64,000 nucleotides of DNA from positions 27,980 to 91,979 of the forward strand of contig JAXGXY010000006.1 in the NCBI GenBank assembly GCA_040772545.1. Reading direction: 5' to 3'. Shown piece by piece: positions 43,419 through 52,533 of the stretch. Positions within the stretch are counted from its first letter, which is position 1. Every line of letters begins with the position of its first letter. The notes under the pieces are model-generated. The model was not told the DNA's origin, searched no databases, and saw only the letters and a list, made by a program, of their open reading frames with translations. This DNA is from UBA1431 sp002329665. GTDB taxonomy: Bacteria; Bacillota; Clostridia; Christensenellales; UBA1431. A program made the translations under genes and the position numbers.

Positions 43419-44297
43419 TTACCGGCCGGTCAATTTATCTTGCCCGTTGAGCCGGGCGTCGAGGCCTTCGTCGAGCGCCCGGCGGACCAGGTCCGTCTCC
43501 TCGATCTCGTAGAGCGGGCGCAGGTCGTCGTCCATCACGACGATCCTGGTGAGCTGGGAATGCGGAAGGGTCCTTAACACCTCGCCGACGCTGGACCCCT
43601 TCTTTACGGCAACGAGGCGCATCCTGGCCACGCGGTCCCGCTCGAAGGCGTCCGTCTTGCTGGTCAGCGCCCTGAAATACCCGGATATGTTGGCGTTTTC
43701 CTGGTTCGCGCCCATGAAGAGGAAGACGCCGATGGGCAGAGCCATCCACTGGGGCGCGCCCCTTGTAAGGCTGTAGACGAACAGCGCCAGTATCCCCGCC
43801 GCGATCCCTCTGGACACCCATACGCACGCGCGCGTCGCCCGCACCACCCCCACGACGCTCATCAGCATCGCCCTGAACGCGCGCCCCCCGTCCAGCGGCA
43901 GGGCCGGCAGTAGGTTGAACGCGCAGATCGTCAGGTTGGCGGTGATGAACGGCGTGAGGACGTCGCTTTTGAGCACGGTGTCCTGCAGGGCGATCGCGCC
44001 CATCGCGAGCACGAGGCTGACCACCGGCCCGAACAGCGCGACGACCGCCTCGCGCCAGCCCGCCTGCTCCAGCGGCATATTCAGCCTCAGCACGCCGCCC
44101 AGCGGAAAAAAACGGACCTCTTGCACCGGGAGCCCGAGCGCGCGCGCGCAAAGCGCGTGCCCGATCTCGTGCAGGCCGATGACCAGCACGGCGACGGCGA
44201 GCAGGTTCCCAAGGCCAAGCACCAGCATAACCGCCATGATCAACAGCAGCCACACGCTGATGAACACAGGTACGCCCAGGATCGTGAAGAGCCGCAT
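43419..44297 (-). CDS. spoIVFB: Site-2 protease of the SpoIVFB type
   Basis: 292 residues. The zinc motif HEIGHALCARALG (about 43-55) and the second metal site NLLPALPLDGGRAFRA are of the M50B family; five or six membrane helices follow, then a cytoplasmic CBS-like tail. SpoIVFB cleaves pro-sigma-K in the mother cell. The adjacent SpoIVFA-like gene supports this role and suggests sporulation. Confidence 0.88.
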   Translation of the reverse strand: MRLFTILGVPVFISVWLLLIMAVMLVLGLGNLLAVAVLVIGLHEIGHALCARALGLPVQEVRFFPLGGVLRLNMPLEQAGWREAVVALFGPVVSLVLAMGAIALQDTVLKSDVLTPFITANLTICAFNLLPALPLDGGRAFRAMLMSVVGVVRATRACVWVSRGIAAGILALFVYSLTRGAPQWMALPIGVFLFMGANQENANISGYFRALTSKTDAFERDRVARMRLVAVKKGSSVGEVLRTLPHSQLTRIVVMDDDLRPLYEIEETDLVRRALDEGLDARLNGQDKLTGR

Positions 44298-44305
44298 GAC
44301 GCCCC

Positions 44306-45106
44306 CTAATCAAGATAGGGCGCGGGGTCGACCGGGTGCGACGACGCCGTGAGCTTCAGGCACAGCCGCGGCGAGTCCCCGGCCATCGTGCCCAGCGAGT
44401 CGCCCCTTCGCATCTCGCGCCCCTTCGTGGCCGTGACCTGGCCCAGGCCGTAGTAGGTCGTCGCCTTGCCGTCCGCGTGCTGGACCACCACGTATTTCCC
44501 CAGTTCGCTGTGGGTGCCGGTCTCTTTCACGGTGCCGTTTGCGCAGACGAACACGAACTCCTTGTCCTCGGCCGTGATCGCGATATACGGGTGCCCCAGC
44601 GCCTCGAAGTCTTCCACGATCCTGCCCGCAACCGGCCGGTCGAGCGAGAATTCCTCGGCGGGAGCGAACACCTTCGCGAGGTTGGCGGCCTCGTTCTCCA
44701 CGAACTTGAGCTTGCCTATCGCGTCGTCGATGCTCATTTCGAACGTCAGCGCATCGTGGATGCCGCCCGCCACGTCGTTGGTAAACGGCGTGTCCACGAG
44801 CTTCACCGCGAGCACCAGCGCGAGCAGCACCCCGCAGACCGCACTCCTTTGCAGGAGCCGTTTCGATGCGGGATCGAGCCGGAACCGCTTTATCCGCGAA
44901 AACGCGGCCTTCCTCTGTTTGGGCTCGAGCGGCTTTGCCGGCTCCTCGGCCGCAGGCTCGGCCTTGGGCTGCTCCCGCTCCGGCGCAAACGCCATGCCCA
45001 CGGTCTCGCGCACGCGCCGCCTGCGCGGTTCGTCCGGAGCCCGGGACGCGAATTCGCTTATCTCGATGCGCGTATCCAATCGCTTTTCGTCTTCGTGCCT
45101 ATCCAT
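44306..45106 (-). CDS. spoIVFA: SpoIVFA-like LytM-domain membrane protein
   Basis: 266 residues: a charged cytoplasmic N-terminus (1-80), one membrane helix (about 85-105), and a LytM/M23-like domain (about 155-265) with HSELGKYVVVQHADGKATTYYG. The catalytic HxH is absent (LCLKLTASSH), as expected of a SpoIVFA, which restrains SpoIVFB rather than cutting peptidoglycan. GGAGG lies 8 nt before ATG 45106, which is preferred over the ATG 7 codons earlier. It lies 8 nt upstream of spoIVFB. Confidence 0.8.
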   Translation of the reverse strand: MDRHEDEKRLDTRIEISEFASRAPDEPRRRRVRETVGMAFAPEREQPKAEPAAEEPAKPLEPKQRKAAFSRIKRFRLDPASKRLLQRSAVCGVLLALVLAVKLVDTPFTNDVAGGIHDALTFEMSIDDAIGKLKFVENEAANLAKVFAPAEEFSLDRPVAGRIVEDFEALGHPYIAITAEDKEFVFVCANGTVKETGTHSELGKYVVVQHADGKATTYYGLGQVTATKGREMRRGDSLGTMAGDSPRLCLKLTASSHPVDPAPYLD

Positions 45107-45186
45107 GATCCTTCCCTCCGGCGCCATGATATCGTTTGACTCCTATATCAGCGTATGGGAAAGACCCTTTGTGTAGACCAGTCGTC

Positions 45187-45432
45187 GGAGCAAACTCCGC
45201 TCTGCTCAGAACCCCCTTTGCGCTCCGCGCTCCGGGGATTCTTCGCAACGCTCCGTTGCTCCTCCTCTTCCACGCAAAGCTCCGCTTTGCGTGGAGTTAT
45301 TTGGGCGGGGCTTCGTGGGAGTTGTCCGGGAAAGGCTTCATGGAGAGTTGTTTTGGGAAAGACTTCGCAGGTATTATTTGGGCGGGGCTTTGTGGGAGTC
45401 GTCCGGGAAAGGCTTCGCGGGGAGGCGGAACT
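45187..45432. repeat. Hairpin-rich dispersed repeat, copy A
   Basis: A mosaic of short inverted repeats: CGGAGCAAACTCCG; the shared block CGCTCCGTTGCTCCTCCTC (45249-45267); then CACGCAAAGC TCC GCTTTGCGTG (45271-45293, 10-bp stem); then GGCGGGGCTT and GGGAAAGGCTTC repeated about 75 nt apart. The same block and stem occur three times at 61.9-62.2 kb. Open frames through it are chance. It lies between the rodA terminator and spoIVFA. Confidence 0.8.
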
Positions 45433-45455
45433 CGCGGGCCGGCGTTTCGGGCAAT

Positions 45456-45478
45456 AAAAAAAGCCGCTTCACGCGGCC
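45456..45478 (-). terminator. Terminator after rodA
   Basis: On the - strand GCCGC/GCGGC with a 5-nt loop then TTTTTTT, about 30 nt after the rodA stop. This separates rodA from the spoIVFA-spoIVFB unit. Confidence 0.85.
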
Positions 45479-45508
45479 AGAAAAGCTATTCGGGGCATAC
45501 TCGTCCCG

Positions 45509-46669
45509 TCAGAGCGGGGACAGGGGCTGGCGCCTCATGCCGACGTTGATCACGAGGCCTAACGCGATCATGTTGGTGAGCATACTCGACCCGCCGTAGC
45601 TCAAAAAAGGCAGCGGGATGCCGGTGACGGGCATGATCCCCATCGTCATGCCGATGTTCTCGAAGATGTGGAAGACCTCCATCGCCACCACGCCGATCAC
45701 GAGCAAATAGCCGAACTTGTCGCGCGACTGGGACGCGATCGAGAGCGCGCGGAAGATCAGCAGCGCGTACAGCGCCAGGATGACCATGCCTCCCACGAAC
45801 CCCAGCGCCTCGGTCGTGGCCGAGAAAATGAAGTCGGTGTGTTTCTCGGGCACGTAGTCGAGGCTGGAAAGCGCGGCCTGGTTGAACAGGCCTTTTCCGA
45901 AGAGCCCTCCCGAACCGATCGCGATCTTCGAGTTGTAAACGTTCAGCCCGGAGTCGGACGTCGCGCGGGCCGCGTCGAAGAAATTCAGTATCCGCTCCTG
46001 CTGCCACGGCTGCATCAGCACGAAAAATATGACGGGCAGCATGGCGACCCCCGCGCCCACGATCGAGAGGATGGTCTTCCAGTTGATCTCGGCCGCGAAA
46101 AGGATGCCGAAGAAGATGCAGATGTACACGAAGGCGGTGCCCCAGTCGGGCTGGAGCATGATGAGGGCGAACGGTATGGCGAAAAGGACCATCACGTCGG
46201 CAATGTCCCTGAAGCCCGAAATGCCCCCCGCGTCCATCTTCTTCGAGATTTTTTTGGACATCGCGATGATGAGGATGATCTTGCCCAGCTCGGAGGGCTG
46301 TATCGTGCGGTCGCCGATGATCTGGAACCACCCCTGCGTCCCCCTTGACGTGTATCCGGCCACCAACACGGCCGCCAGGAGGCCGACGCTGATCCAGTAC
46401 AGGAGCGTGGCGTGCTCTCCGATGACGGAGTAGTCCACCAGCTGCAGCAGGAACAGGAACACCACGCCGACCACGATCCACACCGCCTGGAGAATAACCG
46501 TATGCCAGTCGATGCGCGCGAAAAGGCCCCCGCTCTCGTCGTCGGAAAACGGGGCGGCCGTGGCGTTCATAATGCTTACGATCCCGACCACGCACAGCAC
46601 CATGATGAGCGCGAACAGGACCCAGTCGAAGTTCTTGAGTTGGGTTCTATTGAAAAGTTTTAGTCTCAG
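45509..46669 (-). CDS. rodA: Rod-shape SEDS glycosyltransferase RodA
   Basis: SEDS family, ten membrane helices, with the conserved Asp region MLQPDWGTAFV and the C-terminal IPLPFLSYGGSSMLTNMIALG. It polymerises lipid II together with PBP2 during elongation. The first ATG in frame is at 46603, but the conserved family start (NRTQLKNFDWVLFALI) lies upstream of it in the same open frame. No ATG, GTG or TTG is in frame there. I set the start at a CTG (46667-46669) with GAGGG 11 nt before it; this is uncertain. It follows minE by 39 nt. Confidence 0.85.
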   Translation of the reverse strand: MRLKLFNRTQLKNFDWVLFALIMVLCVVGIVSIMNATAAPFSDDESGGLFARIDWHTVILQAVWIVVGVVFLFLLQLVDYSVIGEHATLLYWISVGLLAAVLVAGYTSRGTQGWFQIIGDRTIQPSELGKIILIIAMSKKISKKMDAGGISGFRDIADVMVLFAIPFALIMLQPDWGTAFVYICIFFGILFAAEINWKTILSIVGAGVAMLPVIFFVLMQPWQQERILNFFDAARATSDSGLNVYNSKIAIGSGGLFGKGLFNQAALSSLDYVPEKHTDFIFSATTEALGFVGGMVILALYALLIFRALSIASQSRDKFGYLLVIGVVAMEVFHIFENIGMTMGIMPVTGIPLPFLSYGGSSMLTNMIALGLVINVGMRRQPLSPL

Positions 46670-46708
46670 TGTAAATACAACCCTCGCTTTACCCGGACGC
46701 CGCCGGGG

Positions 46709-46975
46709 TCATTTCTTCTTTACCCCCAGTATGGGGATGTTTGCGACCAGCGCCGCTTTCGCCCGGTGTGATTCGCCAAGGCGCGTGAGTTCGATCTCCA
46801 GCGCGCTCTCATCGATATCGATGTACCTCGAGATGCACGCGATGATGTCGTTCTTGATCCGCATCGCGAGTTGGGGAGAAATATCGGTCTTGTCGTGTAT
46901 GAGCACGATCTGCAGCCTTTTTTTCGCGATATCTTTGGACGCCTGTTTTCTTCTGAAAAACAAACCGAAATCCAT
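46709..46975 (-). CDS. minE: Cell-division topological factor MinE
   Basis: 88 residues: an N-terminal amphipathic helix (MDFGLFFRRKQASKDIAKKRL), the MinD-binding IVLIHDK-type strand, and a dimerisation domain. It stimulates MinD ATPase. Twelve nt after minD. Confidence 0.93.
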   Translation of the reverse strand: MDFGLFFRRKQASKDIAKKRLQIVLIHDKTDISPQLAMRIKNDIIACISRYIDIDESALEIELTRLGESHRAKAALVANIPILGVKKK

Positions 46976-46987
46976 CGTTTTACCTCC

Positions 46988-47788
46988 TCAAGCGCCTTTG
47001 TTCCTGGAAAAAATCCGCCTCATGCGCGCGATAAAGCCGGTGTCGTCCTTAGACACGGCCAGCGGCACGTCTTCGCCGAGCATCCGATTAACCACGTTCC
47101 GGTAGGCCTGGCCCGCCGGGTTGGCCGTGGTCACGATGGGCTCTCCCAGGTTGGAGGAACGCACGATGGCCTGGTCTTCCGGCACGATCCCCAACAGCCT
47201 TATTCCAAGTATATCCAATATGTCTGCCGTATCCAGCATATCGCCTTTTTTTACCATAGCCTGGTTGTAGCGGTTTATCAGGAGCCGGGCGCTCGTCAGC
47301 CCGTTCGCGCCGAGCAGGCCGATGATCCTGTCCGCGTCGCGCACCGCCGACACTTCCGGCACCGTGACGATGATGGCGTCGTCCGCTCCGGCCACCGCAT
47401 TGACGAACCCCTGCTCGATGCCTGCCGGGCAGTCGACGATCACGTATTCGAAGTTATCCCGCAGTTCCTGCATCAGGGATTTCATCTGCTCCGGGTTCAC
47501 GTCCATCTTGTTGCGCGTCTGCGCCGCCGGCAACAGCATGAGCCCCTCGTAACGCTTGTCTCGGATCAGCGCCTGCTTCAGGCGGCACGTGCCTTCCACG
47601 ACGTCCACGAGGTCGTATACGATGCGGTTCTCCAGCCCCATCACCACATCGAGGTTCCTCAACCCAATGTCCGTGTCCACCAGCACGACGCGCTTGCCCT
47701 TAAGCGCCAGGCCCGTTCCCAGGTTTGCGGTGGTCGTGGTCTTGCCCACACCCCCTTTTCCGGATGTGACGACAATGACTTGAGACAT
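46988..47788 (-). CDS. minD: Septum-site ATPase MinD
   Basis: 266 residues. The deviant Walker A GKGGVGKTTTTANLG is near the N-terminus, with DTDIGLRNLD, DCPAGIEQGF and a C-terminal amphipathic helix (FIARMRRIF). It recruits MinC to the membrane and is displaced by MinE. It is 12 nt after minC. Confidence 0.96.
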   Translation of the reverse strand: MSQVIVVTSGKGGVGKTTTTANLGTGLALKGKRVVLVDTDIGLRNLDVVMGLENRIVYDLVDVVEGTCRLKQALIRDKRYEGLMLLPAAQTRNKMDVNPEQMKSLMQELRDNFEYVIVDCPAGIEQGFVNAVAGADDAIIVTVPEVSAVRDADRIIGLLGANGLTSARLLINRYNQAMVKKGDMLDTADILDILGIRLLGIVPEDQAIVRSSNLGEPIVTTANPAGQAYRNVVNRMLGEDVPLAVSKDDTGFIARMRRIFSRNKGA

Positions 47789-47800
47789 CTGCTTTCCTCC

Positions 47801-48481
47801 TCAAACGTTGCGCATTTGTTTCCGCCCCGGCGATCCCGCGTCATACGGTACGATCTCGATCTTGCCCTGGTACGCGTGCGCGATTTCCGGATACCCTGTT
47901 TTCTGCTCGTCCTTCGGCGCGATGGCGATCATGTCCGCGATACGCAGCTGCGTAGGCTGAAGATTCAGCGCAAACACGACGGCGCCTGCGTCCCCCAGCG
48001 CGCCGGCGTGCGCCATGCCGCGCATGGCGCCCAGCACCACGATGTTGCCCGCCGCAACGAGCTGGGCCCCCGGATTCACGTCGCCCATCACGACGATGTG
48101 CCCCTCGCACTCGACTTTCTGCCCGCTCCTCAGCGTAGAAAACAAGAACATGCTGCCTTCTATCGCAGGTAAGGTTTCTTGGTCCAAGGCGTCCCCGTTT
48201 AAAGGAGCGGTTGCCTCCGGCCCGGTTTCGGCGGCGCCGACGAATTCGACACCGTTCGCGTTGAAATACTCGCCGAATATTTCGAGCAGTTCCTCTTTTT
48301 CTCTGTCCAGAAGCTCACGCCCGACGACGGCCGATACCCTTACATCGGCCCGCTTCCCGAAGAACCGCGGGTTTTCGGTGAGCTTTTTCTGCAATTCCTG
48401 TTTCATGGCCTCAAACGGCGCGAGGGCGTCGAAAAGCACCTCGATGCCGCCGCGCGTGCCCTTGAATACGATCCCGTTCAT
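47801..48481 (-). CDS. minC: Septum-site inhibitor MinC
   Basis: 226 residues. N-terminal FtsZ-interacting domain (KGTRGGIEVLFDALAPFE), a linker, and the C-terminal beta-helix (RSGQKVECEGHIVVMGDVNPGAQLVAAGN, GMAHAGALGD) that binds MinD. It blocks FtsZ assembly away from midcell. Confidence 0.92.
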   Translation of the reverse strand: MNGIVFKGTRGGIEVLFDALAPFEAMKQELQKKLTENPRFFGKRADVRVSAVVGRELLDREKEELLEIFGEYFNANGVEFVGAAETGPEATAPLNGDALDQETLPAIEGSMFLFSTLRSGQKVECEGHIVVMGDVNPGAQLVAAGNIVVLGAMRGMAHAGALGDAGAVVFALNLQPTQLRIADMIAIAPKDEQKTGYPEIAHAYQGKIEIVPYDAGSPGRKQMRNV

Positions 48482-48583
48482 TTCGGCCCCCTCTTCGCGG
48501 CCGGAAAACCCGGCAAGCGGAAGTTCGACACATTTTATTGTTATTATACATGAAATGCCGTCAAACGGGAAACATGCTTTTTG

Positions 48584-51061
48584 TCACTGTGTAGGCGTGT
48601 CCACGCCGGTCACCGGGTTGTCGTCCCTTATCACGCCGTATTTCTTATCCAGGTAGTACTTCACGATCTCCTTGGCCGTATACGCCGAATCCGAGCCTTT
48701 GTAGCCGTTGGGGATGAACACGACGACGGCGATCTCGGGTTTGTCGTACGGCGCGAAGCAGACGAACCAGGAGCTGTTCTCAAGGTCGATATCCGAAACC
48801 TGCGCCGTCCCCGTCTTTCCGCCGATCTCGTTTTTGTATTCATAGTTTTTGAACACCGCGCCCGCCGTGCCGCCGTCCTCGGGCGAGACGACCTCGCGCA
48901 TGCCCTCCTTGATGCGTTCGAGGTACAGGCCGGGCGCGTCCAGCGTGTCGAACGCCGTCGGCTCCACCTGTTTGATGATCTCGCCGTCCGGCGATACGAT
49001 CTTGTCCACGATATGCGCGTCATAGACCGTGCCGCCGTTGACGAGCGCCGAGATATAACGCGCCACGGCAATCGGCGTTATGGTCACATAACCCTGGCCC
49101 ATCCCCGATACGGCCGTGAGGATTTCGTTCCATTTTATCTGGTAGAGGGCCGAGGAGATCAGCAGATGGTACGCCCTGTCGTTGGAGATCGTTTCGGAAA
49201 CGCCGAGTTCCTCGCGCAGGACCTGGCGAATCGGGGGCCCCCACGCGTTTTTTTCCAGCGCCGCGACTTCGACCAGGCGCCTGGCGCATTCCTTCAGCTT
49301 CTCCTGGTCCGCCTGCACGTCCTGCTGCTCGCAGATGGTGGGCAGCACGTCCTTTACGAGCTGCAGCTGCACGAGGTAAGGCAGCGACGTCTTCTGTTCC
49401 TGGATCCCCTTGGACGGGTCGTAGAGTATTTCCTGCCCGCCTATCTGTCCGGTCGCCTCGCTGGGCAGCTCTATTCCGGTAGGATCGCTAAGCCCCAGTT
49501 TTTCGCCCCATTTGTTCAGGTTGTCGATCCCGAGGCGGTAGGCGACCGTCATGAAGAAATAGTTGCACGAGTTCTTCAGCGCCTTCACGATGTCCTGGTC
49601 CGCGTGCCTGGAATAATACGGGTCGACCCAGCATTTCGGCGCGCGCACGCCCGGCGCGACCGAGAGCGTGAACGGGCCTTCGTCGTCGATCCTCGTATTG
49701 ACCGTGATGGCGCCCTCCATCAGTCCCCCCAGGCCCGTGACCAGCTTGAATATCGAGCCGGGAGTCGCCTTGGAGGAGATCGCCTTGTTGAACATGGGGC
49801 TGCGCTTGTCGTCGCGGTACTGCGCGTAGTCCGCTTCGCTGATGCCCCCGATGAACAGGTTCGGATCGTACGACGGGTAACTGGCCATCGCCAGCACCTT
49901 CCCCGTGTTCACGTCCATGACGATGGCGGCCCCCGTTTCGGCGAGCTTGATTTCGCTTACGCTCTTGTTCGCTTCCTTTGCGAGCCTTTCGTATTTCGCC
50001 GGTTCCCTGGCAAGCTCCTGCTCCTGCTCTTCGCGGATCATCCCGATGTTCTCCTCCAGCGCCTGCTCGACCTTCTGCTGCAGGTTCATATCGAGGGTCA
50101 GCACCACGTTGTCGCCGGATTTGGGCGCGACCTCGTCGAGCGTCTTGACCACCCGGCCGGTGCTGTTGACTTCCACCACGCGGTAACCCTGCTTCCCGGT
50201 GCTGTTGGCCGTCAGGTGTTCCTCCATCGTCTTTTCGATGCCGGCAAGGCCGATCTGGTCCTCGCTCGAGTACCCTTTCTGCGAGTAGGCCTTTATTTCC
50301 TCTTCCGCCCACATGCGCCCGATATAACCGACGATATGTGCGGCGGACGCGCCCTTGGGGTAGGTCCGAAGGTTCGCCTCGGAGGCCGACATGCCGGTGA
50401 GTTCGTCGGCGCGGCTCTCGATCTGCGCGACCGTGTTCTGGTTCACGTTCTGCGCCACCGTAACGGGCACGTAGGCGGTGAAATAGGTGTATTGCACGTC
50501 CTGCCAGACGGAGAGCACCTTGACGGCCTTTTCGTAGGGCACGTCCTTCGGGATGCGGTACTTGTCCCTCAGGCGCATATAGCAGTCGTACGGGGTCAGG
50601 TCCGTGTCCCTCAGGTACATGTTGCCCCGCCAGAGGTCCTCGCGCTTTTTTTGGACCTCCGGGTCGGCGGTCTTGAAATCGAACACGAAGTTCCCCTCGT
50701 CGTCGCGCCTGATGCTGAAGTTGTTCTGCACCTTGCCGCCGTTGGCCTCAATGATGTCGATCGTCTTCATGATGACCTCTGTATACATGGGGCGGTATTT
50801 GGACGAGCGTTTGGATGGGTCCCTGTAGAATATGATGTTGTAGCTCGTCTTGTCCACGGCGAGCGGTATGGAATTGCTGTCGAGTATTTGCCCGCGCTGG
50901 CCTTTCTCTACCAGCGTGCGCTGTTTGCTGTCGGTGGACAGCGTGGAATACGAGCCCGCCTGTATCACCGTGAGGTTGAACAGCGAGCCCAGGAGCAGCA
51001 CGAACAGCAGCGCGAAAACGGCGCGCAGCGCCAGCGGTCTGTTTTTAAAGAATTTTTCCAT
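48584..51061 (-). CDS. mrdA: Penicillin-binding protein 2 (elongation transpeptidase)
   Basis: 825 residues, longer than the usual 600-700. One N-terminal membrane helix, a pedestal domain (GQRGQILDSNSIPLAVD), then the transpeptidase with SxxK in ATPGSIFKLV, SxN in KNSCNYFFMTV and KTG in GGKTGTAQVSD. Inserts around 320-370 and 590-660 explain the length. Partner of RodA in the elongasome. It is 27 nt after mreD. Confidence 0.93.
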   Translation of the reverse strand: MEKFFKNRPLALRAVFALLFVLLLGSLFNLTVIQAGSYSTLSTDSKQRTLVEKGQRGQILDSNSIPLAVDKTSYNIIFYRDPSKRSSKYRPMYTEVIMKTIDIIEANGGKVQNNFSIRRDDEGNFVFDFKTADPEVQKKREDLWRGNMYLRDTDLTPYDCYMRLRDKYRIPKDVPYEKAVKVLSVWQDVQYTYFTAYVPVTVAQNVNQNTVAQIESRADELTGMSASEANLRTYPKGASAAHIVGYIGRMWAEEEIKAYSQKGYSSEDQIGLAGIEKTMEEHLTANSTGKQGYRVVEVNSTGRVVKTLDEVAPKSGDNVVLTLDMNLQQKVEQALEENIGMIREEQEQELAREPAKYERLAKEANKSVSEIKLAETGAAIVMDVNTGKVLAMASYPSYDPNLFIGGISEADYAQYRDDKRSPMFNKAISSKATPGSIFKLVTGLGGLMEGAITVNTRIDDEGPFTLSVAPGVRAPKCWVDPYYSRHADQDIVKALKNSCNYFFMTVAYRLGIDNLNKWGEKLGLSDPTGIELPSEATGQIGGQEILYDPSKGIQEQKTSLPYLVQLQLVKDVLPTICEQQDVQADQEKLKECARRLVEVAALEKNAWGPPIRQVLREELGVSETISNDRAYHLLISSALYQIKWNEILTAVSGMGQGYVTITPIAVARYISALVNGGTVYDAHIVDKIVSPDGEIIKQVEPTAFDTLDAPGLYLERIKEGMREVVSPEDGGTAGAVFKNYEYKNEIGGKTGTAQVSDIDLENSSWFVCFAPYDKPEIAVVVFIPNGYKGSDSAYTAKEIVKYYLDKKYGVIRDDNPVTGVDTPTQ

Positions 51062-51088
51062 GATTTGCGGTCCCCATACAACACGACT

Positions 51089-51601
51089 TCAGTCCAGCAT
51101 CTGCTGGTATCTACGTCTCATGACGCTGCACCTGGAAAGGCGCCTTAGCGGCCAGTGGACGAGCAGCATGACGGCCCCGGTGTACAGCGCCGTCGGGAGC
51201 GCCCCCAGCAAAAGCGCCCTGACCAGCGGAAAATGTACGCCCGCGATCAGCGCGGTCATCAGCCCCAGCACTTCCTTGATCAGGCTGATTACCGCCGCGA
51301 AACCGCAGGCGAACAGGTAGTTCTCCACGCGCAGGCGCTCGCCCGCCATGCCTGCGAACACCCCCGCGAGCAGGTACAAAAGCGCGTTCGCACCCAGCGG
51401 CCAACCGAACAGCATGTCGAACGCGAGGCCGCCGAACAGGCCCGTGAAAGCGGCGGTGAAGTACCCGTTCGTGAACCCCAGCGACACCACGATGCACATC
51501 AGCGTGTCCGGCTCCACCCCCGGTACGGGGATGTAGGGGAAGACCATCGTCTGCACGACGACGTTAATCAGGAGCAGTCCGGCGATGATCAGGCCTTTCA
51601 T
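51089..51601 (-). CDS. mreD: Rod-shape-determining protein MreD
   Basis: 170 residues, five hydrophobic segments, with GLFGGLAFDMLFGWPLGANALLYLLAG typical of MreD. It is an elongasome membrane component. Its start overlaps the mreC stop. Confidence 0.9.
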   Translation of the reverse strand: MKGLIIAGLLLINVVVQTMVFPYIPVPGVEPDTLMCIVVSLGFTNGYFTAAFTGLFGGLAFDMLFGWPLGANALLYLLAGVFAGMAGERLRVENYLFACGFAAVISLIKEVLGLMTALIAGVHFPLVRALLLGALPTALYTGAVMLLVHWPLRRLSRCSVMRRRYQQMLD

Positions 51602-52470
51602 CAGTCTTCGCCCTCCTGCGTCCGGCCGCTCTTTTCAGGCCCTGTCAGGAGCACGAGCACTTCCTCGATGTGGTTGAAATCCACCGACGGGTCGACCACC
51701 GCGTTCTTCTGCAGCTGGTTTTCGTCGAGCGAAACCTCGGTGACAGTCCCGATCCTGACGCCCTTGGGGAAGATCGCGTCGAGGCCCGACGTCACTACGG
51801 TGTCGCCGGGGACGGCGTCCGAATCCACGGGAAGGTAGTTCATCGTGCAGTTGTCCCCATTCTGCACCGCGCCCCGCACGATCCCGTGGTCGCGGTTGCG
51901 TTCCACTATAGCGCTGACCGCGCTGCGCGAATCGACGAGGGCCGTCACCTGGCTCCAGTTCCCGCCGACCCCGCTCACCCGCCCGATGAGCCCGTCCGCG
52001 TTGACCACGGCCATGTCCTTGCGCACGCCCTGGTTATACCCCGCGTTGATGACAAACACGTCGAACATATAACCGGGCGACTTGGATACGACCTTCGCAA
52101 ACACGGTCTTCTGGTCCGGGATCGTCGCCTTGTAGTCCAGCAGCCCCTGCAGGCGCTGGTTCTCTTTCTCGGCATCGCTGAGTTTCTGGTTCTCTATCTC
52201 AAGGAGCGAGACGCGCTCGTTGAGCTCCCTGATCTGCTGCTGGCTGCCGCCGCCGAAGATCCCCCCGACAAAATCGCCCACGCCGCTGACGATGCCCGAA
52301 AAAAAACTGCCTACCGGCGTGAATATGCTCCCAAGCGTGCTCGAAACGCCGGAGAGCCCTCCCCCCGCCGTCACTACCAACAACACGACAAGGACGATTA
52401 CGGCAATGACCGTGATGGCAAACGGCTTGTTCCTGAAAAACTTGCCCACGCCATCCCTCCCCCCGTTCAT
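51601..52470 (-). CDS. mreC: Rod-shape-determining protein MreC
   Basis: 289 residues. One membrane helix (about 17-37), a coiled coil (about 75-110; IRELNERVSLLEIENQKL) and a beta-barrel domain with GYNQGVRKDMAVVNADGLIGRV and SGLDAIFPKGVRIGTV. It links MreB to the periplasmic synthetic complex. Confidence 0.93.
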   Translation of the reverse strand: MNGGRDGVGKFFRNKPFAITVIAVIVLVVLLVVTAGGGLSGVSSTLGSIFTPVGSFFSGIVSGVGDFVGGIFGGGSQQQIRELNERVSLLEIENQKLSDAEKENQRLQGLLDYKATIPDQKTVFAKVVSKSPGYMFDVFVINAGYNQGVRKDMAVVNADGLIGRVSGVGGNWSQVTALVDSRSAVSAIVERNRDHGIVRGAVQNGDNCTMNYLPVDSDAVPGDTVVTSGLDAIFPKGVRIGTVTEVSLDENQLQKNAVVDPSVDFNHIEEVLVLLTGPEKSGRTQEGED

Positions 52471-52533
52471 CGTGAACCGCGCGAAGCAGGCTTGTCATAT
52501 TATAGCATACAACCATAGCCTTTACAAAACGAA

